A DNA stretch of 64,000 nt from Streptomyces sp. NBC_00250 (GCF_036192275.1 NZ_CP108088.1:2418001-2482000), one strand, 5' to 3'; numbered from the stretch's first letter, positions 41,360-50,767 are shown. Made by a program: numbers and translations. The notes: generated by a model not told the origin, from the letters alone.

Positions 41360-42013
41360 TCAGATCCGGTACCCGGAACCGGGGACCGTCACGATGACGG
41401 GCGGCTCACCGAGCTTGCGGCGCAGGGTCATGACGGTGACGCGGACGACGTTGGTGAACGGGTCGGTGTTCTCGTCCCAGGCCTTCTCAAGGAGCTGCTC
41501 CGCCGAGACGACGGCACCCTCGCTGCGCATGAGGACCTCCAGGACGGCGAACTCCTTCGGCGCGAGCTGCACCTCCTTGCCCTCGCGGAAGACCTCGCGG
41601 CGGTTCGGGTCGAGCTTGATGCCGGCGCGCTCCAGGACGGGCGGCAGGGGCACGCTGGTGCGCCGGCCGAGGGCCCGCACGCGCGCGGTGAGCTCGGTGA
41701 AGGCGAAGGGCTTGGGCAGGTAGTCGTCCGCCCCCAGCTCCAGGCCCTCGACCCGGTCGCTGACGTCGCCGGACGCGGTGAGCATCAGGACGCGGGTGGG
41801 CATGCCCAGCTCCACGATCTTGCGGCAGACGTCGTCACCGTGGACGAGGGGAAGGTCGCGGTCGAGGACGACGACGTCGTAGTCGTTCACCCCGACACGC
41901 TCCAGGGCCGCGGCGCCGTCGTACACGACGTCGACGGCCATGGCCTCCCGGCGCAGTCCGGTGGCCACCGCATCGGCGAGCAGCTGCTCGTCCTCGACGA
42001 CGAGTACGCGCAC
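41360..42013 (-). CDS. cutR: CutR response regulator
   Basis: A 217-residue OmpR-type regulator: receiver with phospho-acceptor Asp51 (VLDRDLP) and YLPKPFAF, winged helix with LAPKEFAVLEVLMRSEGAVV and VVRVTVMTLRRKLGEP. Length and sequence match S. lividans CutR. Two starts are possible: ATG at 42022 and GTG at 42013. GGAAGG abuts the ATG but lies 9 nt before the GTG, so GTG is right. Operon with cutS, 4-bp gap. Its upstream region has a direct repeat that might be its own site. Confidence 0.94.
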   Translation of the reverse strand: MRVLVVEDEQLLADAVATGLRREAMAVDVVYDGAAALERVGVNDYDVVVLDRDLPLVHGDDVCRKIVELGMPTRVLMLTASGDVSDRVEGLELGADDYLPKPFAFTELTARVRALGRRTSVPLPPVLERAGIKLDPNRREVFREGKEVQLAPKEFAVLEVLMRSEGAVVSAEQLLEKAWDENTDPFTNVVRVTVMTLRRKLGEPPVIVTVPGSGYRI

Positions 42014-42387
42014 GTCGTACATCCTTCCCGTGGAGTTGCGGTCCGGAGCCGGACCGGCTGAAACCTGAGCACTGACTGTGCGTGTCCATCCTGCCCCGTA
42101 CGCGCGTAAACCGGCTGTAAGACGGCCGTGCGGGGCCCTGGGCGGGCGGGGGGTGAACGGGGGGCGCGCGACGGGGCGCTTGGCCGGGAACGAAGAATTC
42201 ACCGGATTCGCGGGCCAGTTGAGGTTTCTCTGAGGAAAGGGCTGGGGAGGACGACTGCACACCCCGTGATCACGCCCTGTATGTGGCGCGCCACCTACCG
42301 CTCTCTGTCCCCCAGAGACCGCAGTGTGTGATCCACCCACCCTCGGCACACCCCCGTGCCACCGGACCCATGACGAGGGGGCGCACG
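42014..42387. other. Intergenic region upstream of cutR
   Basis: 374 bp between the divergent cutR and small-protein genes. It contains a 7-bp inverted repeat ggtccgg-ag-ccggacc (42,040-42,055) in the cutR leader, a gtaaa-N6-gtaa direct repeat (42,106-42,120), and a short tttctc-tga-ggaaa stretch near 42,225. No gene is seen. Confidence 0.5.
42106..42120. promoter_or_regulatory. Candidate CutR site, gtaaa-N6-gtaa
   Basis: A direct repeat of gtaa 93-107 bp upstream of cutR. OmpR-type regulators bind head-to-tail repeats spaced about one helical turn, as here (11 bp). It resembles the enteric CpxR site, which has N5. Confidence 0.3.
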
Positions 42388-42561
42388 ATGGACGCTTTCA
42401 CCGCAGGCCTGCTGCACCGCATCAGGACCACGCAGACCGACCTCACGCGGGCTCGTGAGACGGGCGACGACTACCTGGCGGAGGTCGAGCAGGCGGAGCT
42501 GGACGACCTGCACCGACTGGCCGCCGAGCACGGCGTGGAGGTTGCCGTGCCGGGTGTCTGA
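42388..42561 (+). CDS. Small conserved protein, 57 residues
   Basis: A 57-residue, mainly helical acidic protein (FTAGLLHRIRTTQTDLTRAR, then DDYLAEVEQAELDDLHRLAA). It has no membrane segment and no cysteines. ATG at 42388 is preceded by GAGGGGG at about 7 nt. A gene of this size occurs between cutR and the inositol monophosphatase in other Streptomyces as far as I recall. Function unknown. A long hairpin follows its stop. Confidence 0.75.
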   Translation: MDAFTAGLLHRIRTTQTDLTRARETGDDYLAEVEQAELDDLHRLAAEHGVEVAVPGV

Positions 42562-42573
42562 CCCGTCCCCACC

Positions 42574-42623
42574 CACGTGTGAGGGCCCCGGTGCCGGGAA
42601 CGGCGCCGGGGCCCTCACACGTG
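42574..42623. terminator. 22-bp hairpin, bidirectional
   Basis: cacgtgtgagggccccggtgcc at 42,574-42,595 (first 20 bases given would suffice) pairs with 42,602-42,623 with one mismatch and a 6-nt loop. It lies between the convergent small gene and the inositol monophosphatase gene, 12 and 18 bp from their stops. Confidence 0.88.
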
Positions 42624-42641
42624 TGCCGGTGGTGCCGGGCG

Positions 42642-43481
42642 TCAGTCGTGCCAGGCGCCCAGCTCCTCCAGGAGCTCCTGGAGGGGTCCGAAGAGGCCCG
42701 GAGAGGCCGCCAGGGTCAGTTCGCCCGACTCCGGCTCTCCCGGGCGCCCCCCGGTCAGCGCGCCCGCCTCACGGGCGATCAGGGCGCCCGCGGCGAGGTC
42801 CCAGGGGTTGAGGCCCCGCTCGTAGTAGGCGTCCAGACGCCCGGCGGCGACGTCGCAGAGGTCGATGGCGGCCGAGCCGCCGCGCCGGATGTCGCGGACG
42901 CGCGGGATCACGCGCTGGGCGACGTCCGCCTGGTGGGCGCGCCGGGACTGGACGTACCCGAAGCCCGTGCCGAGGAGTGCCTGGTCGAGCGGGGGCGAGG
43001 GGCGGACGGCGAGGCGCCGGTCGCCCGTGTACGCGCCGCCGCCGAGGACGGCCCGGTACGTCTCGCCGCGCATCGGGGCCTCGACGACGCCGGCCACCGT
43101 CACGCCGTCCCGTTCGGCGGCGATCGAGACCGCCCAGGTGGGCAGGCCGTACAGGTAGTTCACGGTGCCGTCGAGGGGGTCGATCACCCAGCGGATGCCG
43201 CTGGTGCCAGGGCTGGACGCGCCCTCCTCGCCGAGGAAACCGTCCTGCGGGCGGTGCTCGGCGAGGAAGCCGGTGATCAGCTTCTCGGCGGCGATGTCCA
43301 TCTCGGTGACCACGTCGATGGGGCTCGACTTGGTCTTCGCCACCGTCAGGTCGTCCGGCCTGCCGTCGCGCAGCAGCGCTCCGGCCCGCCGTGCGGCCTC
43401 CAGGGCGAGGTCGAGCAGTTCGGTGAGCAGCGGGTCGGTCACGTCGGTCCCTTCGGTCACGTCGTCGGCCATGTCGGTCAC
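42642..43481 (-). CDS. Inositol monophosphatase family protein
   Basis: A 279-residue Mg2+-dependent phosphatase. Metal-binding motifs are GEEGASS, WVIDPLDGTVNYLYG and NPWDLAAGALIAREAG. It should dephosphorylate inositol-1-phosphate or a related sugar or nucleotide phosphate (SuhB/ImpA type). The ATG at 43481 follows the ferrochelatase stop by 9 bp on the same strand, so the two are cotranscribed. The substrate cannot be fixed from sequence alone. Confidence 0.9.
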   Translation of the reverse strand: MTDMADDVTEGTDVTDPLLTELLDLALEAARRAGALLRDGRPDDLTVAKTKSSPIDVVTEMDIAAEKLITGFLAEHRPQDGFLGEEGASSPGTSGIRWVIDPLDGTVNYLYGLPTWAVSIAAERDGVTVAGVVEAPMRGETYRAVLGGGAYTGDRRLAVRPSPPLDQALLGTGFGYVQSRRAHQADVAQRVIPRVRDIRRGGSAAIDLCDVAAGRLDAYYERGLNPWDLAAGALIAREAGALTGGRPGEPESGELTLAASPGLFGPLQELLEELGAWHD

Positions 43482-43490
43482 GCGGGTTCC

Positions 43491-44618
43491 TTACGCGTAC
43501 GGGCTGTCGGCGCCGGCCGCCGCCGGGCGCTCCGCCCTGGCCGGGCAGCAGCCGATCGGGCACAGGTCGTGGGAGGGCCCGAGGGCGCCCAGGGCGCACC
43601 GCTCGGCCCGGGTCCCCCGCTCGTACGCGGCCCGCTCCAGGACGAGTTCGCGGACGGCGGCGGCGAAGCGCGGGTCGGCGCCGACGGTGGCGGAGCGCCG
43701 GACGGGCAGTCCGAGTTCGGCGGCCTTGGCCGTGGCCTCGGTGTCGAGGTCGTAGAGGACCTCCATGTGGTCGGAGACGAAGCCGATCGGGACCATGACG
43801 GCCGCGGGGACCCCGGCGCCGTGCAGCTCCTCCAGGTGGTCGCAGATGTCGGGCTCCAGCCACGGGAGGTGGGGGGCGCCGCTGCGGGACTGGTAGACGA
43901 GCTGCCAGGGGTGGTCGATCCCGGTCCGCTCGCGGACCGCGTCGACGATCACCCGCGCCACGTCGAGGTGCTGCCGGACGTAGGCCCCGCCCTCGCCGTG
44001 CTCGGTGACGGGTCCCGAGGAGTCCGCGGCGGAGTCCGGGATGGAGTGGGTGGTGAAGGCGAGGTGGGCGCCCTCGCGGACGGCCGGGTCGAGCTCGGCG
44101 AGGGAGGCGAGGACGCCCTCGACCATGGGCTCGACGAAGCCGGGGTGGTTGAAGTAGTGCCGGAGCTTGTCGACCCGGGGCAGCGGGAGCCCTTCCGCCT
44201 CCAGGGTCGCGAGCGCGTCGGCGAGGTTCTCGCGGTACTGGCGGCAGCCGGAGTAGGAGGCGTACGCGCTGGTGGTGAGGACGGCGATATGGCGTCGGCC
44301 GTCGGTGATCATCTCGCGGAGGGTGTCGGTGAGGTACGGGGCCCAGTTCCGGTTTCCCCAGTAGACGGGCACCTTCAGGCCGGCCCCGGCGAAGTCCGCC
44401 CGCAGCGCGTCGAGGAGCGCGCGGTTCTGGTCGTTGATCGGAGAGACGCCGCCGAAGAGGAAGTAGTGCTGCCCCACTTCCTTGAGCCGTTCCTTCGGGA
44501 TGCCTCGGCCGCGCGTCACGTTCTCCAGGAACGGGACCACGTCGTCCGGGCCCTCGGGGCCGCCGAACGAGAGCAGCAGCAGGGCGTCGTACGGGGCGGG
44601 ATCGTGCTGATCGGACAT
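43491..44618 (-). CDS. cpfC: Coproporphyrin III ferrochelatase
   Basis: A 375-residue enzyme inserting Fe2+ into coproporphyrin III, a late step of the actinobacterial heme route (older name hemH). It starts [20 protein letters not shown], has [18 protein letters not shown], the catalytic His in FTTHSIPD, and [16 protein letters not shown]. The C-terminus has cysteines at about 341, 353, 357 and 358 (LCPIGCC), matching the [2Fe-2S] site of actinobacterial ferrochelatases. ATG at 44618; the frame continues upstream without similarity. First gene of the operon with the monophosphatase. Confidence 0.94.
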   Translation of the reverse strand: MSDQHDPAPYDALLLLSFGGPEGPDDVVPFLENVTRGRGIPKERLKEVGQHYFLFGGVSPINDQNRALLDALRADFAGAGLKVPVYWGNRNWAPYLTDTLREMITDGRRHIAVLTTSAYASYSGCRQYRENLADALATLEAEGLPLPRVDKLRHYFNHPGFVEPMVEGVLASLAELDPAVREGAHLAFTTHSIPDSAADSSGPVTEHGEGGAYVRQHLDVARVIVDAVRERTGIDHPWQLVYQSRSGAPHLPWLEPDICDHLEELHGAGVPAAVMVPIGFVSDHMEVLYDLDTEATAKAAELGLPVRRSATVGADPRFAAAVRELVLERAAYERGTRAERCALGALGPSHDLCPIGCCPARAERPAAAGADSPYA

Positions 44619-44831
44619 GGCACCGATCCTCCCACCCGCCTCCGAAGGGGAACGGCGCGGCCCGTCCGAAGCCCCGGGTCCGGAATCGGCGCCGGAATCC
44701 GTCACCTCGGCACTCGTCCGGAAAATAGGGGATGACCCAACGACTTCAACACCGTAGGCTTTAGCTATTAATTACACGTGTTGAGTCGTCGCGCGGAGCC
44801 CGCTCCGAAGCACGGAGATCCGGAGAGCCTC

Positions 44832-46094
44832 TTGCCCAGTCCCTACCGCGCGATCTTCAAGGCGCCCGGCACCACCGCGTTCTCCGTCGCCGGATTCTTC
44901 GGCCGGATGCCCCTGTCCATGATGGGCATCGGCATCGTGACCATGATTTCGCAGGTCACCGGCCGGTACGGCCTTGCCGGAGCCCTGTCCGCGACCCTCG
45001 CGATGTCCGCCGCGGTCCTCGGCCCCCTGGTCTCCCGCCTGGTCGACCGGCACGGGCAGCGCCGGGTGCTGCGCCCGGTGACCCTGGTCTCGCTCGTGGC
45101 CGCCGCCGGGCTCCTGGTCTGTGTGCAGCAGAAGGCTCCGGACTGGACGCTCTTCGTCTTCACGGCCGTCATCGGCTGTGTGCCGAGCGTCGGCGCCATG
45201 ACCCGCGCCCGCTGGGCGGAGATCTACCGGGGCGACGAACGGCGCCTGCACACGGCGTACTCCTGGGAGTCGATCGTCGACGAGGTGTGCTTCATCTTCG
45301 GCCCGATCCTCTCGATCGGTCTGTCGACGACCTGGTTCCCCGAGGCCGGTCCGCTGTTCGCCGGGATGTTCCTGACCATCGGCGTCTTCTGGCTGACCTC
45401 GCAGCGCGCCACCGAGCCGGTCCCGCACCCCCAGCAGGGCGACAGCGGCGGTTCCGCGCTCCGCTCCCCCGGCCTCCAGGTCCTCGCCCTCGCCTTCGTG
45501 GCCACCGGCGCGATCTTCGGCTCGGTCGACGTGGTGACGGTGGCCTTCGCCGAGGAGCAGGGCCACAAGGCCGCCGCCAGTCTCGTTCTGGCCGTCTACG
45601 CGCTGGGTTCCGGTCTGGCCGGCGCCGTCTTCGGACTGCTCCACCTCAAGAGCGAGCCGTCCCGCCGCTGGCTCCTGGGCATCTGCGCGATGGCCGTGAG
45701 TATGATCCCCCTCCTACTGGCCGGGAACTTGCCGTTGCTGGCCGTGGCGCTCTTTGTCGCGGGCCTGTCCATCGCACCGACGATGGTCACGACCATGGCC
45801 CTCGTCGAAGCGCACGTACCGCGCACCAAGCTGACCGAGGGCATGACCTGGACGGGTACCGGGCTCGCGATCGGTGTGGCGCTCGGCTCCTCGGCCGCCG
45901 GCTGGGTGGTCGACGCGTCGGGGGCCGAGGCGGGGTACGTGGTGCCCGTCGTCTCGGGTGCGCTCGCGGTCGCGGTGGGTCTCCTCGGACACCGCCGGCT
46001 GCGCAGGCCGGCGCCGAACCGGGAGGGGCAGCGTGAGCGGGACGACAACAGTGGGGTCGGGGAGCGCCAGGACGGCGAACAGCCCGTGGCGTAA
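44832..46094 (+). CDS. MFS transporter
   Basis: A ~420-residue protein with 12 membrane segments and an MFS loop (LVDRHGQRRVLRP) between helices 2 and 3. The frame is open from a GTG at 44778, but a GGAG 6 nt before the TTG at 44832 and the family start PSPYRAIF favour the later start. A TATTAA (44,766-44,771) would then give a ~54-nt leader. If GTG is used, the mRNA would be leaderless. Substrate unknown. Its 3' end overlaps the oxidase gene by 62 bp, so the two are coupled; it is divergent from the ferrochelatase operon. Confidence 0.82.
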   Translation: MPSPYRAIFKAPGTTAFSVAGFFGRMPLSMMGIGIVTMISQVTGRYGLAGALSATLAMSAAVLGPLVSRLVDRHGQRRVLRPVTLVSLVAAAGLLVCVQQKAPDWTLFVFTAVIGCVPSVGAMTRARWAEIYRGDERRLHTAYSWESIVDEVCFIFGPILSIGLSTTWFPEAGPLFAGMFLTIGVFWLTSQRATEPVPHPQQGDSGGSALRSPGLQVLALAFVATGAIFGSVDVVTVAFAEEQGHKAAASLVLAVYALGSGLAGAVFGLLHLKSEPSRRWLLGICAMAVSMIPLLLAGNLPLLAVALFVAGLSIAPTMVTTMALVEAHVPRTKLTEGMTWTGTGLAIGVALGSSAAGWVVDASGAEAGYVVPVVSGALAVAVGLLGHRRLRRPAPNREGQRERDDNSGVGERQDGEQPVA

Positions 46095-47373
46095 CTGGGC
46101 GGGGAACGTCACCTCCCGCCCCGTGCGGGAGGTGAGCCCGGCCTCGGCCGAGGAGCTCGCCGAGGCGGTGCGCCGGGCGGCCGAGGACGGGCTGCGGGTG
46201 AAGACGGTCGGTACCGGCCACTCCTTCACCTCGATCGCGGCCACCGACGGCGTCCTGATCCGGCCCGGGCTGCTGACCGGGATCCGGCGGATCGACCGTG
46301 AGTCGATGACCGTGACGGTCGAGTCGGGCACCCCGCTCAAGCGGCTCAACGTGGCGCTGGCCCGGGAGGGCCTGTCGCTCACGAACATGGGCGACATCAT
46401 GGAGCAGACGGTCGCCGGGGCCACCTCGACCGGTACGCACGGCACGGGCCGCGACTCGGCCTCGATAGCCGCGCAGATCCGCGAGCTGGAGCTGGTGACG
46501 GCCTCGGGCGAGCTGCTCACCTGCTCGGAGAAGGAGAATCCGGAGGTCTTCGCGGCCGCCCGGATCGGGCTCGGCGCCCTCGGTGTGGTCACGGCGATCA
46601 CCTTCGCGGTGGAGCCGGTCTTCCTGCTCACCGCGCGCGAGGAGCCGATGGCCTTCGACCGGGTCGCCTCGGAGTTCGACGCGCTGCACGCGGAGAACGA
46701 GCACTTCGAGTTCTACTGGTTCCCCCACACGGACAACTGCAACACCAAGCGCAACAACCGCAGCGCGGGTCCCGCCGCTCCCCCCGGCCGGGTCAGCGGC
46801 TGGGTCGAGGACGAGCTGCTCTCCAACGGGCTCTTCCAGGTGGCGTGCTCGCTGGGCCGCGCGGTGCCGCCGGCCATCCCCTCGATCGCCAGGCTCTCCA
46901 GCCGGGCCCTGTCGGCCCGTACCTACACCGACATCCCGTACAAGGTCTTCACCTCGCCGCGCCGGGTGCGCTTCCTGGAGATGGAGTACGCGCTTCCGCG
47001 TGAGGCGGCGGTCGCCGCGCTGCGCGAGGTCAAGGCGATGGTCGAGCGCTCGCCGCTCAAGGTGAGCTTCCCGGTGGAGGTGCGGACGGCCCCGGCGGAC
47101 GACATCGCGCTGTCCACGGCCTCGGGCCGGGAGACCGCGTACATCGCCGTCCACCTCTACAAGGGAACGCCCCACCGCGCGTACTTCACCGCGGTGGAGC
47201 GCATCATGACGGCGCACGGGGGGCGCCCCCACTGGGGCAAGGTCCACACCCGTGACGCCGCCTACTTCTCCGAGGTCTACCCGCGGTTCGCCGAGTTCAC
47301 GGCGCTGCGCGACCGGCTCGACCCGGACCGGCTGTTCGCCAACGACTATCTGCGCCGCGTCCTGGGCGACTGA
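46033..47373 (+). CDS. D-arabinono-1,4-lactone oxidase family protein
   Basis: A 446-residue FAD enzyme. The N-terminal FAD-binding domain has VGTGHSFTSIA, where His is the usual covalent FAD site, and GATSTGTHGTG. The C-terminal ALO domain ends with RPHWGKVHTRD and PDRLFANDYLRRVLG, typical of sugar-lactone oxidases that use oxygen. It should oxidise an aldono-lactone. GTG at 46033 with GGAGGGG in front, inside the end of the MFS gene (62-bp overlap). Cotranscription with the transporter suggests uptake or export linked to oxidation. Confidence 0.9.
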   Translation: MSGTTTVGSGSARTANSPWRNWAGNVTSRPVREVSPASAEELAEAVRRAAEDGLRVKTVGTGHSFTSIAATDGVLIRPGLLTGIRRIDRESMTVTVESGTPLKRLNVALAREGLSLTNMGDIMEQTVAGATSTGTHGTGRDSASIAAQIRELELVTASGELLTCSEKENPEVFAAARIGLGALGVVTAITFAVEPVFLLTAREEPMAFDRVASEFDALHAENEHFEFYWFPHTDNCNTKRNNRSAGPAAPPGRVSGWVEDELLSNGLFQVACSLGRAVPPAIPSIARLSSRALSARTYTDIPYKVFTSPRRVRFLEMEYALPREAAVAALREVKAMVERSPLKVSFPVEVRTAPADDIALSTASGRETAYIAVHLYKGTPHRAYFTAVERIMTAHGGRPHWGKVHTRDAAYFSEVYPRFAEFTALRDRLDPDRLFANDYLRRVLGD

Positions 47374-47380
47374 CCGACGG

Positions 47381-48349
47381 TCACTGCTCGGTCCCCGCGT
47401 CGGCTCCGGCTCCGGCTCCCGCCGGTGTCGGGGCCGACGGGGTCTCCGGCTGCCCCGTGCCGGTCGTCGGCTCCTCGGTGGGGGCGGTCGGCTCCGTCGT
47501 CGGAGCGGTCGGGGTCGGGGTGGGCGTCGGGGTGGCCTCGCCGTCGGTCGAGCCGGAGGGCGTCGGCTCCGGCGAGGGGGTCGCGGTGCCGTCCTGCCCG
47601 GTGCCCTGCTCGCCCGGGGTCGGGGTGCCGCCCGTGGAGGGGCTGCCGGCGCCGTCGTCCGGCCGCCCGGTGCCGTCGGCGGACCCGGAAGGCGCGGGCG
47701 AGGGGTCCTTGTCCCCGGCCGGCGGCGCGTCCTGCCCCGGGCTTCCCCCGCCGCGGACGACGGATCCGAAGGTGGTGGTGCCCTGGGTTCCGCTGAAGTC
47801 CTGTCCGGAGACCAGTTCGTAGGTGGTGATGCCGCCCATGGTGACGCCGAAGACGAGGGCGGCGGCGATCGCCGGGCGCTTCCAGCCCCGGACCCGGGTG
47901 CCGTGGGTGGTCGCCGCGCCGAACTCCTCGTCGAGCACCTCGCCGTACGGGGCGGGCGCCCGGACGGTGCCCGGCATCAGGGTGCGGTCGTCCTGCGACC
48001 CGGGCGCGAGCGGCACCTGACGGGCCTTCGGCTTGGCGGCGACGGTCGCGTCGCGGACCTGCTCGCCGGTGCGCCGGAAGAGGTGCTGGAAGAGCGGGCC
48101 GCCGCAGGTGGCGATGACACTGATCACACCGGCGCCCAGGATCGTGCCGTACACGCCGAGGGTGGAGGCGAGTTTGGCGGCGATGACCGCGGCCAGGGCG
48201 CTGCCCGAGACCTGAGCCACGCTCAGGTCGATCCGCCTCTTGCCGCCCTCCTCCTTCTCCGCCGTCTCACCCCTCTCCTCCGGCTCGTCCGTGTCGATAT
48301 CCGGCCTGTGACGCATCTCCGACCCCTGCTCCAGCCCCTGACGGCTCAT
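47381..48349 (-). CDS. Membrane protein with Pro/Thr-rich surface tail
   Basis: A 322-residue protein. An acidic start is followed by a hydrophobic pair (about 48-85: SGSALAAVIAAKLASTLGVY and onward), a cytoplasmic stretch and one more membrane helix (about 160-180: PAIAAALVFGVTMGGITTYE). A ~130-residue Pro/Thr/Ser/Gly-rich tail likely spans the wall. It lies opposite sepH and convergent with the lactone oxidase. No enzyme motif; a cell-envelope or division-linked role is only suggested by position. ATG at 48349 with AAGG 7 nt upstream. Confidence 0.78.
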   Translation of the reverse strand: MSRQGLEQGSEMRHRPDIDTDEPEERGETAEKEEGGKRRIDLSVAQVSGSALAAVIAAKLASTLGVYGTILGAGVISVIATCGGPLFQHLFRRTGEQVRDATVAAKPKARQVPLAPGSQDDRTLMPGTVRAPAPYGEVLDEEFGAATTHGTRVRGWKRPAIAAALVFGVTMGGITTYELVSGQDFSGTQGTTTFGSVVRGGGSPGQDAPPAGDKDPSPAPSGSADGTGRPDDGAGSPSTGGTPTPGEQGTGQDGTATPSPEPTPSGSTDGEATPTPTPTPTAPTTEPTAPTEEPTTGTGQPETPSAPTPAGAGAGADAGTEQ

Positions 48350-48814
48350 CCGTTCGCCTTGCACCCAGAAGGGACAAATGGGCGAAGGGAATAGTTCCGT
48401 TTCTGCTGTTTCTGTGAAGAGCGACACGTACGGGGGAAGATCGCGGACACTCAACTCCCGTACCGCCCGAGAAGTTGGGCGGCGCGCCGGTCCACCCAGG
48501 TGGCCCGAATGGAGTACATTGACGAACCCTGGGTCCGGACGCCTTCACGGGTGCCCGGGATCAAGGGGAGGGGGCCGGACACGGCGCTCGAACCGGCGGC
48601 GCCGCGGCATCGCACGGAAACCGACTGCACAGAGTGACCGCCCGTCACTCCGGGTAGTGAACAGGTAACCGTGTCATAACGGCGTTCCAGGGTCCACGCC
48701 CGACACGCCGGGCAACTCGGCAAGGTAGTGGCAGGCTGCACCCGGGCAGGCCACACTCGACTAGCGGAAGCAGCGACGCACGTGACGTCGGCAGGCACCA
48801 CCCGGGAGGTCCCC
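48350..48814. other. Divergent promoter region of sepH
   Basis: 465 bp between the Pro/Thr-rich membrane protein and sepH. No gene. It holds the promoters of both. A slightly AT-richer patch around 48,640-48,690 (gtaaccgtgtcataacgg) is the likeliest sepH promoter area, but I cannot fix the hexamers. A minus-strand open frame across the region is antisense to sepH. Confidence 0.45.
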
Positions 48815-49855
48815 ATGCCCGAACTGCGTGTCGTGGCCGTCTCCAACGACGGCACACGACTGGTGCTGAAGGCTGCTGACAGCACGGAGTACACACTTCC
48901 GATCGACGAGCGCCTCCGCGCCGCCGTGCGCAACGACCGCGCGCGCCTCGGTCAGATCGAGATCGAGGTGGAGAGCCACCTCCGCCCCCGCGACATCCAG
49001 GCACGGATACGAGCCGGTGCCTCCGCGGAGGAGGTCGCCCAGCTCGCCGGCATCCCCGTCGACCGCGTGCGCCGCTTCGAGGGCCCGGTGCTCGCCGAGC
49101 GCGCCTTCATGGCGGAGCGGGCCCGCAAGACCCCGGTCCGCAGGCCCGGCGAGAACAGCGGCCCCCAGCTCGGCGAGGCGGTGCAGGAGCGGCTGCTGCT
49201 GCGCGGCGCCGAGAAGGACACCGTGCAGTGGGACTCCTGGCGGCGTGACGACGGCACCTGGGAGGTGCTGCTCGTCTACCGCGTCGCCGGCGAGGTCCAC
49301 ACGGCCAGCTGGACGTACGACCCGCCCCGGCGGCTCGTCCAGGCCGTGGACGACGAGGCTCGTGCCCTGATCGGCGAGACGGACGACACGATCGCCGCCG
49401 CGCCGGAGCCGAGCTTCCCGTTCGTGCCGCGCATCGCCCGGCTGCCCCGGGACCGGCCGCTGGACCGCGCCCTGGACCGTCAGCTCGACCACCGCCAGCT
49501 GGAGCGGGCGTCCGCGTCCGCACCCGCCGAGCCGGAGGAGGAGCGGGACTCCCTGACGAGCCTCCTGGAGGCTGTGCCGAGCTTCCGCGGCGACATGGTC
49601 GTGCCCGATCCCCCGGACACGGAGCCGTCGGAGGAGGCCGAGGCGGAGGAGCCGCCGGCCCCGGCCGCTTCGGCGGGTGCCGGTTCCGCGTACGCCGATG
49701 TCCTGATGCCGCGCGCGGTCTCGGGCCACCGGGACCGCCTCACCGGCACCACGGACCGCCAGGCCGAGGCGGACGGTGTCCGTCCGGGCCGCCGCGCGGC
49801 GGTGCCCAGCTGGGACGAGATCGTCTTCGGCACGCGAAGGAAGAAGCAGGACTGA
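48815..49855 (+). CDS. sepH: Septation protein SepH
   Basis: A 346-residue actinobacterial cell-division protein that binds FtsZ and stimulates its assembly into Z-rings during sporulation septation. It begins PELRVVAVSNDGTRLVLKAA and contains the helix-turn-helix-like FtsZ-interaction domain ASAEEVAQLAGIPVDRVRRF (about 69-88). The rest of the conserved DUF3071 domain runs to about residue 180. A long disordered acidic/Arg-rich C-terminus follows. ATG at 48815 with GGGAGG at 6 nt. A strong hairpin lies after the stop. Confidence 0.93.
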   Translation: MPELRVVAVSNDGTRLVLKAADSTEYTLPIDERLRAAVRNDRARLGQIEIEVESHLRPRDIQARIRAGASAEEVAQLAGIPVDRVRRFEGPVLAERAFMAERARKTPVRRPGENSGPQLGEAVQERLLLRGAEKDTVQWDSWRRDDGTWEVLLVYRVAGEVHTASWTYDPPRRLVQAVDDEARALIGETDDTIAAAPEPSFPFVPRIARLPRDRPLDRALDRQLDHRQLERASASAPAEPEEERDSLTSLLEAVPSFRGDMVVPDPPDTEPSEEAEAEEPPAPAASAGAGSAYADVLMPRAVSGHRDRLTGTTDRQAEADGVRPGRRAAVPSWDEIVFGTRRKKQD

Positions 49856-49894
49856 CGCCCGTAGGTGTACGGGAAAGGTCCGCGAGCTGTACGC

Positions 49895-49927
49895 AGGAGG
49901 CCCGCGCCGGATCGGCGCGGGCCTCCT
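49895..49927. terminator. 15-bp perfect hairpin after sepH
   Basis: aggaggcccgcgccg / cggcgcgggcctcct around a 3-nt loop, between the convergent sepH and sulfurtransferase genes. Confidence 0.87.
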
Positions 49928-49939
49928 CCGTGCGAGGGA

Positions 49940-50767
49940 CTACCGCGGGTCCGGGCCCGTGGCCACCGGACGGTCGGGGTCGGCGGACCACTCCGACCAC
50001 GAGCCCGCGTAGAGCGCGGCCGGGATGCCGGCGATCTCCAGGGCCAGGACCTCGTGGGCTCCGGAGACACCCGAGCCGCAGTAGACCGCGACCGGGGGCC
50101 CCTCGGCGGCGCCGAGAGTGGAGAAACGGTCCCGCAAGGTGTCGGCCGCCAGGAAACGCCCCTCCGCGTCCACGTTCTCGGTCGTCGGCGCCGAGACCGC
50201 GCCCGGGATGTGCCCGCCGACCCGGTCGATCGGCTCCACGTCCCCGCGGTAGCGCTCGGCCGCCCGCGCGTCCAGGAGCAGCCCCGAATCGGCGAACGCC
50301 GCCGCCGCGTCGGCGTCGAGCAGCCCGAGCGCGCCCGGCTCCGGCCGGAAATCGCCCGGCTCCGGCGTGGGGGCCTTCTCGGTCAGCTCCCCCGTCCAGG
50401 CTGCGAGACCGCCGTCCAGGACCCGGACATTCGGATGGCCGGCCCAGCGGAGCAGCCACCAGGCGCGGGCCGCGCCCCAGCCGAGGCCGCCGTCGTAGAC
50501 GACGACCGGGGTGTCCGCCGAGACACCCGCGCGGCGCATCACGGCCCCGAAAGCCTCCGGGTCGGGCAGCGGGTGGCGTCCGCCGCTGCCGGGAGAACCC
50601 GCGAGTTCCGTGTCCAGGTCGACGTAGACCGCTCCCGGGAGGTGTCCGGCCTCGTACGCGGGCCGTCCGGGCGGGCCGCCCAGCGTCCAGCGGACGTCCA
50701 GGAGGACCGGCGGCCGGGCCCCGGCCGACTCGCTCAGCAGTTCGCTTACGGCGATGATGGGCTTCAT
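49940..50767 (-). CDS. Sulfurtransferase, tandem rhodanese
   Basis: A 275-residue protein with two rhodanese domains. The first (about 15-125: PVLLDVRWTLGG, VVVYDGGLGWGAARAWWLLR) has no cysteine at the active loop. The second (about 155-272) has the catalytic Cys in VYCGSGVSGAHEVLA. It should move sulfane sulfur from thiosulfate or 3-mercaptopyruvate. ATG at 50767, with an in-frame ATG three codons upstream; GAGG 9 nt before the chosen one decides. Convergent with sepH, as in other Streptomyces. Confidence 0.92.
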   Translation of the reverse strand: MKPIIAVSELLSESAGARPPVLLDVRWTLGGPPGRPAYEAGHLPGAVYVDLDTELAGSPGSGGRHPLPDPEAFGAVMRRAGVSADTPVVVYDGGLGWGAARAWWLLRWAGHPNVRVLDGGLAAWTGELTEKAPTPEPGDFRPEPGALGLLDADAAAAFADSGLLLDARAAERYRGDVEPIDRVGGHIPGAVSAPTTENVDAEGRFLAADTLRDRFSTLGAAEGPPVAVYCGSGVSGAHEVLALEIAGIPAALYAGSWSEWSADPDRPVATGPDPR

